Below are positions 54,405 through 63,337 of a stretch of DNA of 64,000 nt, one piece after another (positions within the stretch are counted from its first letter, which is position 1; each line of letters opens with the position of its first letter). The DNA is from Bacillota bacterium. Lineage in GTDB: Bacteria; Actinomycetota; Aquicultoria; Aquicultorales; Aquicultoraceae. Position numbers and translations under genes: made by a program. A model generated the notes under the pieces. The model was not told where the DNA came from. It saw nothing but the letters and a program-made list of their open reading frames with translations, and ran no database searches. The stretch spans positions 35,442-99,441 of the forward strand of contig JAIMBH010000004.1 in the NCBI GenBank assembly GCA_023511485.1, written 5' to 3'.

Positions 54405-55802
54405 CTATATTTTGACCAGTTCTTTCACAACTACTTCTAATCCAACTCCACGTGACCCTTTAACCAGTACAACATCCCCCGGTGTAATAAGCTGCTTCAA
54501 AATGCGTGCAGCCGTACCTGAATCGAGACACGTAATAATAGATTTGGCGCTCATTCCTGCCTTTGTTGCACTCTCTGCCATGACCCGGCTCTCATTACCT
54601 ACAGCAATCAATACATCCACACCTAGCGAAGCTACCATTTCTCCAATTTCTTTATGTGCTTCATTTGAAATATGACCGAGTTCCAGCATATCACCTAACA
54701 CCGCTATATGTCTTCCTGCCGTCGATATATCGATAAGAGTCGACAAAGCCGCCTGCATAGAGATCGGATTGGCGTTATAGGTATCGTTTAAGATTAGCAC
54801 ATTATCATCGGTCGCAAAAATCTCCATACGCATTGCCGACGGCCGGCAGCCAGAGAGACCTACCCTGATGTCGTCTATGCTATAGCCCATTTCCAATGCT
54901 ACCGCAGCAACTGCCAACGCGTTATATACATTATGCTTACCTGGTATGGAGAGGCGGACAACATAGGCCGGTTCACGGCCAAAATGTAATCTAAATGTTG
55001 GCCTGCCCAGCTCATCAACATCTATTTCAGTGCCACGGATATCGCCATCTGCAATCCCAAAAGTAATAATCTTAGAACATGCAACGCTTGCTATATTCTC
55101 AGTCCATAAATCGTCTGCGTTTAAAACAGCAACCCCATCTCTTGGAATACATTCGATCAGTTCTGCCTTTGCGGCTGCAATTTCTTTCTCCGAACCAAGT
55201 ATCTCTATATGAGCTTGACCAATATTGGTAATAACGCCTATATTCGGCCTGGCTATTTCGGCAAGTTCCTTTATCTGACCCCTGCCACGCATAGCCATCT
55301 CTATAATTAATACTTCTGTATTCTGATCCGCTCTGAGAATTGTTAATGGCACACCTAGCTCGTTATTAAAGTTTTTTTCAGTACAAACAACTCTTGCTTT
55401 TTTTGATAAAATGCAATTAAGCATGTCTTTTGTGGTTGTCTTACCAGTGCTCCCCGTTATACCTATAACTTTAGCAGAAAGTTTCGTCCGGTAATAAGCT
55501 GCAATGCTCTGCAAAGCTTTTAGTGTGTTCCGAACCTCAATCACAAACTGAGACCTGCTTAGTTTAACCAGCTTCTCTTTTTCGTTCGCGTTGCTTTCAA
55601 CCAAAAATCCTGAAGCGCCTTTTTTGAGGGCATCAGTTATATAAGCATGGCCATCTGTAGTCCCCTTAAGCGGCACAAACAAGTATCCGCTTGATATGGC
55701 TCTACTGTCTACACTTATACCGGTTACTTTAATATTCGGCGACCCACTTATGATTATCCCTTCAGTGCTATCGGCTATCTCTTCAACCGTTAAAGGAATC
55801 AT
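54405..55802 (-). CDS. murF: UDP-MurNAc-tripeptide-D-alanyl-D-alanine ligase
   Basis: Adds D-Ala-D-Ala. The P-loop is GITGSTGKTTTKDM; NFNNELGVPLT and DTYNANPISMQAAL are MurF-specific. 465 residues. The start overlaps the murE stop as ATGA. Confidence 0.97.
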   Translation of the reverse strand: MIPLTVEEIADSTEGIIISGSPNIKVTGISVDSRAISSGYLFVPLKGTTDGHAYITDALKKGASGFLVESNANEKEKLVKLSRSQFVIEVRNTLKALQSIAAYYRTKLSAKVIGITGSTGKTTTKDMLNCILSKKARVVCTEKNFNNELGVPLTILRADQNTEVLIIEMAMRGRGQIKELAEIARPNIGVITNIGQAHIEILGSEKEIAAAKAELIECIPRDGVAVLNADDLWTENIASVACSKIITFGIADGDIRGTEIDVDELGRPTFRLHFGREPAYVVRLSIPGKHNVYNALAVAAVALEMGYSIDDIRVGLSGCRPSAMRMEIFATDDNVLILNDTYNANPISMQAALSTLIDISTAGRHIAVLGDMLELGHISNEAHKEIGEMVASLGVDVLIAVGNESRVMAESATKAGMSAKSIITCLDSGTAARILKQLITPGDVVLVKGSRGVGLEVVVKELVKI

Positions 55803-57265
55803 TTCATCATCTCCTCTAGCACTTCACGTGCTATAGCGACATCGTCAAACGGAATTACCCTGCCTCCTATCTCCTGACCCTGCTCGTGTCCTTTCCCAGC
55901 AATTACGACGATGTCACCTTTTTCTGCCTTTTCAAGCGCCAATTTTATCGCGCGCCTTCTATCTTCCTCTACTTCGTATGCTGATTTATTATTTATTCCA
56001 CTTTTTATGTCTTCAATTATCTGAATCGGTTCTTCGCTTCGCGGATTATCAGATGTAATTATTACCCAGTCACTGAACTCCACTGCAATTCTACCCATTA
56101 ATGGCCTTTTCCCCTTATCTCTATCGCCCCCGCAGCCAAAAACTGTAATTAGTTTTCGCTGTGCCAGCTGCCTGGCTGCAGTAAGAACTTTCTCAAGACT
56201 GTCAGGTGTGTGCGCATAGTCAACAATAACCGTAAAATCTTGTCCGCAATCGACTCTTTCAAACCTGCCCGGAACGTGGCTTACTTTCTCGAGTCCTTCT
56301 TTAACCTTATATTTATCAGCTCCAACGGCAAACGCCGCTCCAGCAGCCGCAAGAGCGTTATAGACATTATAATGACTTGGTATTTTAAGTAATACTTCAA
56401 CTTCACCCCATGGGGTTACCAATTCTACATCAGAGCCATCGGCCCGTAGAGTAATGTTCTTGGCATACAGCTCTACCTTATCTTTAGTGCTATATCTCAA
56501 TTGGCTATTTTGGCCCTCTCTTATGAGTAAACGACCATACTGGTCGTCTATGTTTATAATTTGGGTTATACCCCTCTCAAATGCCAAGTCGAATAACCGT
56601 TTCTTAACGTTGAAATACTCATCCATTGTCCCATGGTAATCTAAATGGTCCTGGCTTAAATTTGTAAAAACTACAACATCAAAATCGCATGCCTCGACCC
56701 TTTGCAAATCGATTGCATGCGATGATACCTCAATAACCGCCGCCTCAACGCCCACATCAACCATTTGTGCAAAAAGTGATTGCAGGTCAAGCGATTCTGG
56801 TGTAGTCCGGTTAACCGGTAGATTATTATCTCCTATCCTGTACTCAACAGTCCCAAGGAGTCCTGTTTTATAACCTTGAGCCCTTAGTATGCTCTCGACC
56901 ATAAAGCTTGTCGTTGTCTTTCCATTCGTTCCGGTTATCCCGATTAGTTTTATTCTTTTTGTTGGGTGATTAAAATATGCGCTTGCCATTCGGGCCATGG
57001 CTTTCCGCGCATCATCTACTACAATCTGGGTTGCCTCTACTTCCGGCAACATTCGTTCTACTACAACGACTTTAGCTCCTGCTTCTACCGCTTTTTTTGC
57101 AAATTTGTGACCGTCAGCTTTTAGCCCCCTTATACAAAAAAACAGTTCGCCCTCTTTTACTCTTCGCGAATCATATGAAAGGCCAGCTATTTCTATATCT
57201 GCATTTCCGCTTATCTCGCTGTGATTTACTTCGGAAATTAGTTTTTTTAAATGCACTCTCTCCAC
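55799..57265 (-). CDS. murE: UDP-MurNAc-L-Ala-D-Glu:meso-diaminopimelate ligase
   Basis: Adds the third peptide residue. P-loop GTNGKTTT at 112-119 and the specificity motif DNPR at 406-409, which marks meso-diaminopimelate. This predicts an A1-gamma type or related peptidoglycan. The start given is GTG 57265; a second GTG at 57256, after GGAG, is nearly as good. Upstream lies the 1.9-kb non-coding island, so its distance from ftsI is very unusual. Confidence 0.97.
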   Translation of the reverse strand: MERVHLKKLISEVNHSEISGNADIEIAGLSYDSRRVKEGELFFCIRGLKADGHKFAKKAVEAGAKVVVVERMLPEVEATQIVVDDARKAMARMASAYFNHPTKRIKLIGITGTNGKTTTSFMVESILRAQGYKTGLLGTVEYRIGDNNLPVNRTTPESLDLQSLFAQMVDVGVEAAVIEVSSHAIDLQRVEACDFDVVVFTNLSQDHLDYHGTMDEYFNVKKRLFDLAFERGITQIINIDDQYGRLLIREGQNSQLRYSTKDKVELYAKNITLRADGSDVELVTPWGEVEVLLKIPSHYNVYNALAAAGAAFAVGADKYKVKEGLEKVSHVPGRFERVDCGQDFTVIVDYAHTPDSLEKVLTAARQLAQRKLITVFGCGGDRDKGKRPLMGRIAVEFSDWVIITSDNPRSEEPIQIIEDIKSGINNKSAYEVEEDRRRAIKLALEKAEKGDIVVIAGKGHEQGQEIGGRVIPFDDVAIAREVLEEMMK

Positions 57266-59020
57266 CGCTCACTATAATACCAGGCTTTGCAATCAAACGT
57301 CCATATAAAGCTGTACCCTATCACCACCTTATGTTCCGCTTCCCTTTTCCCTTTATATAAAATCTATCACCTGTAAAACCATACATCAGCCGAACTTTAT
57401 CTGTTTTTAGGCATGCTAAATCCCGCCGCCAATTTTAATGCAGCCTTACCTAAAGTATCCATATTTAGCTATCCTGTTTTATGGCGTACTTCTACCTAAG
57501 GCAGCGCCAAATTTAAAACGCTCCTTCTTCTAGATGTCTTATTCTCAATGCAGCTTCTACTTGTGATGCCTCGCAAGAATGCCCTCTTCACATCGCCGCG
57601 ACAAATATTCGCCACACGCATTTATTTGCCTACAAGGGATCACATAGCGCAAGACATCCTTACTATCCCTTCCTTACTACCCCATATCCCAAGACATATG
57701 CTTTTGTTGCAAAGCATGCTCAACTTAATGCATCACCTTAGGCTGCTATACCTAGCACACAGCCATAACGCATGCATTATAATTCTATGGATATAATTCT
57801 ATGGATATCTTTCCGCACGTCTTTACTACCAGGATATGCATTCCTGATATGCGCTTTTCGAGATGCCCCCACTTTAAATGCTCTTTTACCAAGCAAGATC
57901 CACTTAAAACAGCAAACACCCTACCAATCTGTTTGCATGATACATTCTTCTTGTTGTTTATAGTTTACTTTTGTTTTAGGGCACACTAACCACTAGTAAG
58001 CATTCACATTTTACTTACTATCCGCTTATCGTGGATTTTGCATTAGCATTCGCATGCAACACACCTACCACTGGACATTCGTTTTTCATGCCCAGCTCCA
58101 GCATAGGCATCATTACTATAGCCATAACAGCCTTTTTGAGCATGCCCTACCTAGCACCTTATGCCTCTCTATATTGACACCCCTTTTTCAATTTTTGCGA
58201 TTCGTGGGCAAAGCATCCCACATCCTCACACCATCCATCCTCCATACGTACCGCTTTGCACGTAATCTTTAACCAAGCCTCATACAAGCCTTAACCAAGG
58301 CTACCTCACTGATGCCTGATGCCTGCTGCCGCCTGCATCTTCCTCAGCTCTTATTCGCACATCCCACATTCATCCAAGATGCTTTTTGGCGCTTTGATTC
58401 CCTCAGCCATGGATCCATACGCGCGGACTTTATGCTCTGCTATTCCTCTATTTGGCCGTCCTTCCCTTTATGGGATTCCGTTATCTCGTATTCAATACGG
58501 CTCTTTGACAATAGCATTTATTGCTCACCGCAATCCATGCCTCCGGAACACACTTGCATCAGCTTTTCTCGTTGAAGCATCTTTTTCGTGATAAATTATG
58601 CATTCATCTTCTTTCGGCTTGATGCTTTTTAACCTGTCATGCTGCTCCATTTGCTCATACTTGCAAATTGCGATCTCTTCGTTGTTACAACGGATGGATT
58701 TCTCTACTAATGAGGCTTCCTAATAGGATTCTGTAGGAAAACCTTGCTCCACATATAGTTCACGCTTTGCGGATCTGGCCTGAAGGGAATATATAATTTA
58801 AACCCTTTTATAGCAGTGACAATGAATACAAATCATTCCCACCACATGTTTACACTTAAGGCCGTGGCATACTCCCTTCCTTTTTTGCCGATACATACAT
58901 ACCCAAGGTCTCATCGCCGGAGATATTATGCCCGAGAACCTTGCCGTCTCAGCGTAAACTTATTGCAACAACTTTAGCGGAGTGCAAGCAAGGAAGCTCA
59001 TTATTCAGTTGTTTGGAGCC

Positions 59021-59078
59021 GCCCGGTTTATCGGTTATTGATATACCTGCCAATTGCTACAGATTCGATAAACCGGGC
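59021..59078 (-). promoter_or_regulatory. 13-bp perfect inverted repeat after ftsI
   Basis: GCCCGGTTTATCG (59021-59033) and CGATAAACCGGGC (59066-59078) form a perfect 13-bp stem with a 32-nt loop in the transcript leaving ftsI. There is no U-tract, so it is not a simple terminator. It could stabilise the 3' end of the upstream mRNA or act in attenuation with the overlapping micro-ORF. Confidence 0.7.
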
Positions 59079-59102
59079 ACACGCAATTTCAATCCGCCTC
59101 AT
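59028..59102 (-). CDS. 24-residue micro-ORF overlapping the hairpin
   Basis: ATG 59102 is preceded by GAGGAGG with 9-nt spacing and its first bases overlap the stop of the preceding 9-codon ORF as ATGA. The peptide begins MRRIEIACARF and ends in RYINNR. It covers the first arm of the 13-bp stem and its stop lies inside the second arm, a leader-peptide-like geometry. Product unknown. Confidence 0.4.
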   Translation of the reverse strand: MRRIEIACARFIESVAIGRYINNR

Positions 59103-59128
59103 ACGCACTTCACCTCCTCATTTTTCAA
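59099..59128 (-). CDS. 9-residue micro-ORF directly after ftsI
   Basis: TTG 59128 follows AAAGGAGG with 8-nt spacing, 28 bp after the ftsI stop, and encodes MKNEEVKCV. Its stop overlaps the ATG of the 24-codon ORF. The strong ribosome binding site is what draws attention; the coding call itself is tentative. Confidence 0.35.
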   Translation of the reverse strand: MKNEEVKCV

Positions 59129-59155
59129 GTTATGATCCTCCTTTCTAGCCTTAGC

Positions 59156-60862
59156 TTACTGAGGTGGGATCTTTAAGTACCTCAATGTAAACTCAGCAAT
59201 CCTGCTAAAGACAGGCGCTGCTACTGACCCGCCGTAAATACTCTCCTGCGGTTCGTCTATAACCACAGAGATAACTAATTCCGGGTCTTGAACAGGGACC
59301 ATTCCAATAAACGATGCCACAAACTTATCTTTCTCATAGCCTCGTCCATGAACCTTTGCCTTCTGCGCGGTTCCGGTTTTGCCCCCAACCCTGTAATTTA
59401 GTACCTTAGCTTGCGTGCCTGTGCCATCAAGAACCACATTCTCGAGGATGGTTTTCATCTGCCTGCAGGTTTGAGCATCTATAACGCGCTGTTCCTGGAT
59501 AACGGCTGCCCTACGCGTAACCCTTCCCCTCGGATCCGTTACGTCGACCAAAAAATGTGGCTTAACTGGTATGCCATCATTGGCTATAGTTGCGAATGCC
59601 TCAACCATCCGTAACTGGGTAGTGCTAATACCTTGGCCGAACGGTATATTGGCCAATGACATCTGTGACCAGTTTTCTGCCTTAGGATAGAAACCCTTTG
59701 CCTCACCAGGAAAATCTATACCGGTCTTTTGGTTAAAACCGAACTTTTCTAAATACGCGCTGATCCTCGTCCTCCCCATCATCAATCCTACTTTGACCAT
59801 TCCAACATTGCTCGATTCCTGGATTATTTTTGATAGGGTATAATTTACTGCCGGTCTTGTATGGGCATCTTTGATACTTTTAGAACCTATCCTTATTTCT
59901 GGCTCTAAGAAAAACTCCGTAGAGGGATTGCATAACCCTTCTTGAAGAGCCCCGCACGCGATCACAGCTTTCATGGTTGAACCAGGCTCATAGAGATCCG
60001 TGACGGCTATATTCCTTGAATTGCCATCGTTTAGCGTATCTTTAATCTGGTTCGGGTTATAGCAAGGCACATTGGCCATAGCGTATATCTCACCATTTTT
60101 TGGGTTCATAACGATCACGCTGCCCGATTTTGCCTTGTACTTCTCCACTGCGGCAGCAAGCTCAGTTTCTACCTCGTACTGTATTTCCCGGTCAATACTA
60201 ATACGAATATCCGAGCCGTCTTCCGCTTTGTAAGAGCGTTGCACGCTCTGAGGGATTGGTCTTCCATTTGCATCGCGTTCGGCCTCAATTCTGCCGGGTT
60301 TCCCATAGAGCACGTCGTCATAGTATAGTTCTAGCCCAGCAAGACCTTTGTTATCCATCCCCGCAAACCCTAAAACATGTGCGCCAAGCGATTCGTTTGG
60401 GTAATAACGCTTACTTTCTTTTAAGAATCCGATGCCCCTGATATGGTTATCTTGGACAAACTTTTTTACCTCCTGAACCGTCTTTGAATCGGCTTTTCTT
60501 GCGAGGTATGCAAAGCTCCCCTGCTTAGTAAGTTTGTTAAGCAATTCCTGCTCATCCACTTTGAGTATTGGGGCAATCTTCTTCGCAAATTGTTTGCGAT
60601 CTTCTATTAAGTAAGGCGTCGCATAGATCGTGTCCATCATGACACTTACGGCTAGTTCATTGCCATTTCTATCGAGAATAGACCCCCTTTTTGGTGGTAT
60701 CTCGATTATGCATAGCCTTTGCTGCTCGGCCTCTTTCTCATACTTAGCGGCCGAAACAGCTTGCACAAAAAACAGCCGCCCCACAATACCCGCTACGCAT
60801 ATAAAAATGAATACTAGTAGAGCAATCAGCCGTCGCTCAATGCTGTGAACTTTTTTATTCAC
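59156..60862 (-). CDS. ftsI: Peptidoglycan D,D-transpeptidase FtsI (penicillin-binding protein)
   Basis: Septal class B PBP. One N-terminal membrane span (~12-33), a dimerisation domain with RGSILDRNG, and the transpeptidase domain with active serine S295 (GSTMK, Lys298), SSN at 350-352 and KTGTAQ at 495-500. 568 residues without PASTA domains, so it is FtsI-like and not SpoVD- or PBP2x-like at the C-terminus. Confidence 0.97.
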   Translation of the reverse strand: MNKKVHSIERRLIALLVFIFICVAGIVGRLFFVQAVSAAKYEKEAEQQRLCIIEIPPKRGSILDRNGNELAVSVMMDTIYATPYLIEDRKQFAKKIAPILKVDEQELLNKLTKQGSFAYLARKADSKTVQEVKKFVQDNHIRGIGFLKESKRYYPNESLGAHVLGFAGMDNKGLAGLELYYDDVLYGKPGRIEAERDANGRPIPQSVQRSYKAEDGSDIRISIDREIQYEVETELAAAVEKYKAKSGSVIVMNPKNGEIYAMANVPCYNPNQIKDTLNDGNSRNIAVTDLYEPGSTMKAVIACGALQEGLCNPSTEFFLEPEIRIGSKSIKDAHTRPAVNYTLSKIIQESSNVGMVKVGLMMGRTRISAYLEKFGFNQKTGIDFPGEAKGFYPKAENWSQMSLANIPFGQGISTTQLRMVEAFATIANDGIPVKPHFLVDVTDPRGRVTRRAAVIQEQRVIDAQTCRQMKTILENVVLDGTGTQAKVLNYRVGGKTGTAQKAKVHGRGYEKDKFVASFIGMVPVQDPELVISVVIDEPQESIYGGSVAAPVFSRIAEFTLRYLKIPPQ

Positions 60863-60878
60863 CGGCGTCTTCCCTCTA

Positions 60879-61412
60879 CTAACGTGTCAAGACACTTCCA
60901 GTTAAGTTCCCGCCGCTGGAACTTTTTTCTTGGTTTATTGTCTTACCACTATGGACTGCGTTTGCAGATGAGCTTTCGTTACTCCCCTTCGTATCCACCT
61001 GATCTCTATTGGCAATCCTTAAGTATGATACTTTTGGGGCCTTAACCATCGAGAGCTTATTAACGGCAACAGATTCAATTCTTTGCGGTGATTCTAAAAT
61101 GGACTTTTCAGCAAGCAGTTTGTCTTGTATCTGCTGCGCCAGCTGTATTTCTTTCTTAACAGACTCTGTCTCATAGCTCAATTGAGATACGAGTGCCTGT
61201 TGAGCAACGTTTAAAATGATGCCAGCTGTGATAACAGATACAGACATTATAAACACTGGAAACGGTATTTCTGGCAGCGACAGTGATTGACGCCTTCTGT
61301 TGTCAATAACCTTCAATTTCTTTTTTTGATATTTGCCTTGTGGCTGCGCCCTTAACTGTGGCTGTTGCTTAACGGCTACTTTCCGTGCTACTGCTGCTTG
61401 TATTGTTCTCAC
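60879..61412 (-). CDS. ftsL: FtsL-like divisome protein
   Basis: A 177-residue bitopic protein in the ftsL position. It has a basic cytoplasmic part (1-48), one membrane span (about 50-70), a coiled coil with heptads (QLSYETESVKKEIQLAQQIQ) and a Ser/Gly/Asn-rich tail. Sequence identity in this family is low, so the call rests on topology and context. Confidence 0.85.
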   Translation of the reverse strand: MRTIQAAVARKVAVKQQPQLRAQPQGKYQKKKLKVIDNRRRQSLSLPEIPFPVFIMSVSVITAGIILNVAQQALVSQLSYETESVKKEIQLAQQIQDKLLAEKSILESPQRIESVAVNKLSMVKAPKVSYLRIANRDQVDTKGSNESSSANAVHSGKTINQEKSSSGGNLTGSVLTR

Positions 61413-61415
61413 CTC

Positions 61416-62354
61416 TTATATTTTTTCTGCTGCTCTGAGTCGGGCACTTTCGGCTCTCGGATTATCCGCTATCTCGCTGGGTGTGGGTCTGACAACTTTT
61501 TTCGTAATAGGTTTCAATTGTGCCTTGCACCCACAATTGCAAACCGGTAATCCAGGTGGGCAAATGCAGCCCCTGGAGAACTCATTTATTACGTCCTTTG
61601 CCACCCGGTCCTCCAACGAATGATAGGAAATAATCACTAGTCTTCCTCCAGGCCTCAACCACTTAATGGCATCACGAAAGCTTTTGTCAAGGATTCTTAT
61701 CTCGCCGTTAACCTCAATCCGTATCGCCTGGAACGTTCTCTTTGCTGGATGACCTCCCCGACGTCTGGCAGCCGCCGGGATTGCTTTCTTTACGATATCA
61801 ACCAACTCAAAAGTCGTTCGAATAGGACGATTCTGTCTGTTTTTTACGATCATGGCGGCGATTCGCGATGCCCATCTTTCTTCACCGTATGCTTTAATAA
61901 CATGCTCCAATTCCTCCTCCGAATAAGTGTTGACTACATCAGCTGCGGTTAGACTTTGTCCCTGATCCATCCTCATATCCAATGGTGCATCATAACGGTA
62001 ACTGAACCCCCTTTCTGCCCGGTCGAATTGGGTCGAAGATACACCCAAATCGAACAAGATTCCATCTATAGCATAAAGTCTCGCATCGCTTAGGATGCGA
62101 TCCAGGTCATAAAAGTTACCCTGGACTAGAGAAAAATTTTGCTGGCTGAAGCGTGCTAATCTAACCTTTGCTGCATTTATTGCTGTGACATCTAGATCGA
62201 TCCCTAGTAAGAAGCCTTCCGGCGTAATTAAATTTAATATTGCCTCTGCATGTCCTGCCCCGCCCAAAGTGCAGTCGATGACCGTGCTACCATTAGTGCA
62301 ATTTAAATACTTCAGGACTTCAGCCAGCAAAACCGGCTTATGAAAATATTCCAT
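61416..62354 (-). CDS. rsmH: 16S rRNA (cytosine(1402)-N(4))-methyltransferase
   Basis: Methylates C1402 of 16S rRNA (also called MraW). Motifs: HKPVLLAEVL at the start, DCTLGGAGHAEAIL (SAM site), DGILFDLGVSS, MRMDQ, and HPAKRTFQAIRIEVN. I chose ATG 62354, which follows AGGG; a TTG seven codons upstream overlaps the mraZ stop. Confidence 0.97.
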   Translation of the reverse strand: MEYFHKPVLLAEVLKYLNCTNGSTVIDCTLGGAGHAEAILNLITPEGFLLGIDLDVTAINAAKVRLARFSQQNFSLVQGNFYDLDRILSDARLYAIDGILFDLGVSSTQFDRAERGFSYRYDAPLDMRMDQGQSLTAADVVNTYSEEELEHVIKAYGEERWASRIAAMIVKNRQNRPIRTTFELVDIVKKAIPAAARRRGGHPAKRTFQAIRIEVNGEIRILDKSFRDAIKWLRPGGRLVIISYHSLEDRVAKDVINEFSRGCICPPGLPVCNCGCKAQLKPITKKVVRPTPSEIADNPRAESARLRAAEKI

Positions 62355-62364
62355 TTTGCTTTCC

Positions 62365-62796
62365 CTAGATGCCAAACTCCGCTATTTCCTCTGCTATATC
62401 AGCTTTGGATTCCTCGGCGCTTGCTATGAACCTCTCATATCTCTCCTTTGCCCAAATTTCCAACTTGTTAGCCACGCCAACAATTACGATATCTTTTTCG
62501 AGACCGGCGAAATCTCGAAGATTTTGCGGTATTAATACCCTTCCCTGCCGATTTACTTCGCCTTCAACTGCGCTTCCTATTAAGAACCTTTGAAAGTTCC
62601 TCACGCTAGCCTTTGTCGTTGGCAGTGTTCTTACCTTGTCAACTAATTCAAACCAATCCCTCTTTGTATATACAAGCAAGCAGTTATCAAATGACTTTGT
62701 TATAAAAAACCCATCGGCCAGCATCTCCCTGAACTTTGCAGGTAAGATAACTCTCCCTTTTTCATCTAACGAGTGGTAGTACTCTCCAAAAAACAA
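62365..62796 (-). CDS. mraZ: Transcriptional regulator MraZ
   Basis: AbrB-like regulator of the dcw cluster. From TTG 62796 (AAGGGG 8 nt upstream) the 143 residues begin with the family start MFFGEYYHSLDEKGRVILP, and a second copy of the motif is NRQGRVLIPQNLRD. The frame opens ten codons earlier at another TTG inside the operator region, which is less likely. The operator repeats lie just upstream. Confidence 0.95.
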   Translation of the reverse strand: MFFGEYYHSLDEKGRVILPAKFREMLADGFFITKSFDNCLLVYTKRDWFELVDKVRTLPTTKASVRNFQRFLIGSAVEGEVNRQGRVLIPQNLRDFAGLEKDIVIVGVANKLEIWAKERYERFIASAEESKADIAEEIAEFGI

Positions 62797-62826
62797 GTTA
62801 TTATCCCCTTGGCGTTCGAACTGCAA

Positions 62827-62854
62827 TCCACTTTACTCCACTTTGTTCCACTTT
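62827..62854 (-). promoter_or_regulatory. MraZ operator: three AAAGTGGA repeats at 10-bp spacing
   Basis: The minus strand has AAAGTGGA at 62847-62854, 62837-62844 and 62827-62834, each 10 bp apart, directly before mraZ. A further AAAGTG half-site is near 62880-62885. MraZ is known to bind short direct repeats at about 10-bp spacing in front of its own gene, so this is very likely an autoregulatory operator. Confidence 0.85.
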
Positions 62855-62991
62855 GCAACTACTTTTCTCCAAAATTTTTCACTTTCCTTCCGATTTTTAA
62901 AGAATTTCTAATCCTCTTTCCGCCAACTTTTTAGCCTTCCAACCCAACACCGCTGGATACAAAAGGTGATTTAAAGAAGAAGAAAAAAAAT

Positions 62992-63021
62992 GCAAATTTT
63001 TAAAAATTTTTAAAAATTTGC
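62992..63021. repeat. 30-bp perfect AT palindrome
   Basis: GCAAATTTTTAAAAA and its exact reverse complement TTTTTAAAAATTTGC are adjacent. On the minus strand it is followed by A then eight T, so it could act as a weak terminator or as a protein-binding or DNA-unwinding site upstream of the dcw cluster. Confidence 0.8.
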
Positions 63022-63244
63022 CGACCGGTTCTAAAGAGATTTTTAAGATAGGACGATCGTTTGAAAGGATTCAGGTAGATTACTTGTCTTCTTATGCTAT
63101 AAGCTGCCAATTTATTTGATGCCGATCCACTTGATATTGCTTCTCATGTCTGCCGCAATATCTCTACCTGCTAAATTGCATCATAAACTTTTGATGGCCA
63201 TTTGCTGAGTTATACCATTATGTGGTATTTGCGAGCACTTCTCA

Positions 63245-63286
63245 ATTTATGCAGATAACTTGTCTATCTCCTCTATCTGCATAAAT
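63245..63286. repeat. 13-bp perfect inverted repeat after the HAD gene
   Basis: ATTTATGCAGATA (63245-63257) and TATCTGCATAAAT (63274-63286) with a 16-nt loop, about 50 bp after the HAD stop. No U-tract follows, so function is uncertain. Confidence 0.65.
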
Positions 63287-63337
63287 AGCGTGGGGAAGAT
63301 GACATTATTAACTGGGGGTCGTTCAAGAAATAATTCG

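Larger units (their letters stand above)
57266..59155. other. 1.9-kb non-coding, GCAT-rich island between ftsI and murE
   Basis: No open frame of 60 codons exists on the minus (operon) strand, and the plus-strand open frames (for example 58319-58591) lack ribosome binding sites and recognisable products. Between 57410 and 58680 I counted 46 occurrences of GCAT or ATGC by eye; base composition would predict about 10. The minus strand is purine-rich with many GGATG and GGCAT words. The first 150 bp after ftsI hold two micro-ORFs and a perfect stem. An open but start-less frame of about 58 codons lies around 58510-58690. I see no tRNA, RNase P, tmRNA or 6S-like sequence. Confidence 0.7.
62855..63337. 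other. Spacer between the HAD gene and mraZ
   Basis: No gene seen. It contains a T-rich and A-rich promoter-like zone, the 30-bp palindrome at 62992-63021 and the inverted repeat at 63245-63286. The dcw promoter should lie between about 62860 and 62990, but I could not assign clear -35 and -10 boxes. Confidence 0.5.

Noticed and set aside
58319..58591. 90-residue plus-strand open frame in the dcw island
   Set aside because: No ribosome binding site, an opposite strand to the cluster, and a composition explained by the pyrimidine-rich plus strand.
57266..59155. RNase P RNA, tmRNA, 6S RNA, c-di-AMP riboswitch or group II intron in the dcw gap
   Set aside because: None of the conserved cores could be found; a GAGCCGTAT word near 58500 recalls intron domain V, but the rest of the domain and any intron-encoded protein are missing.
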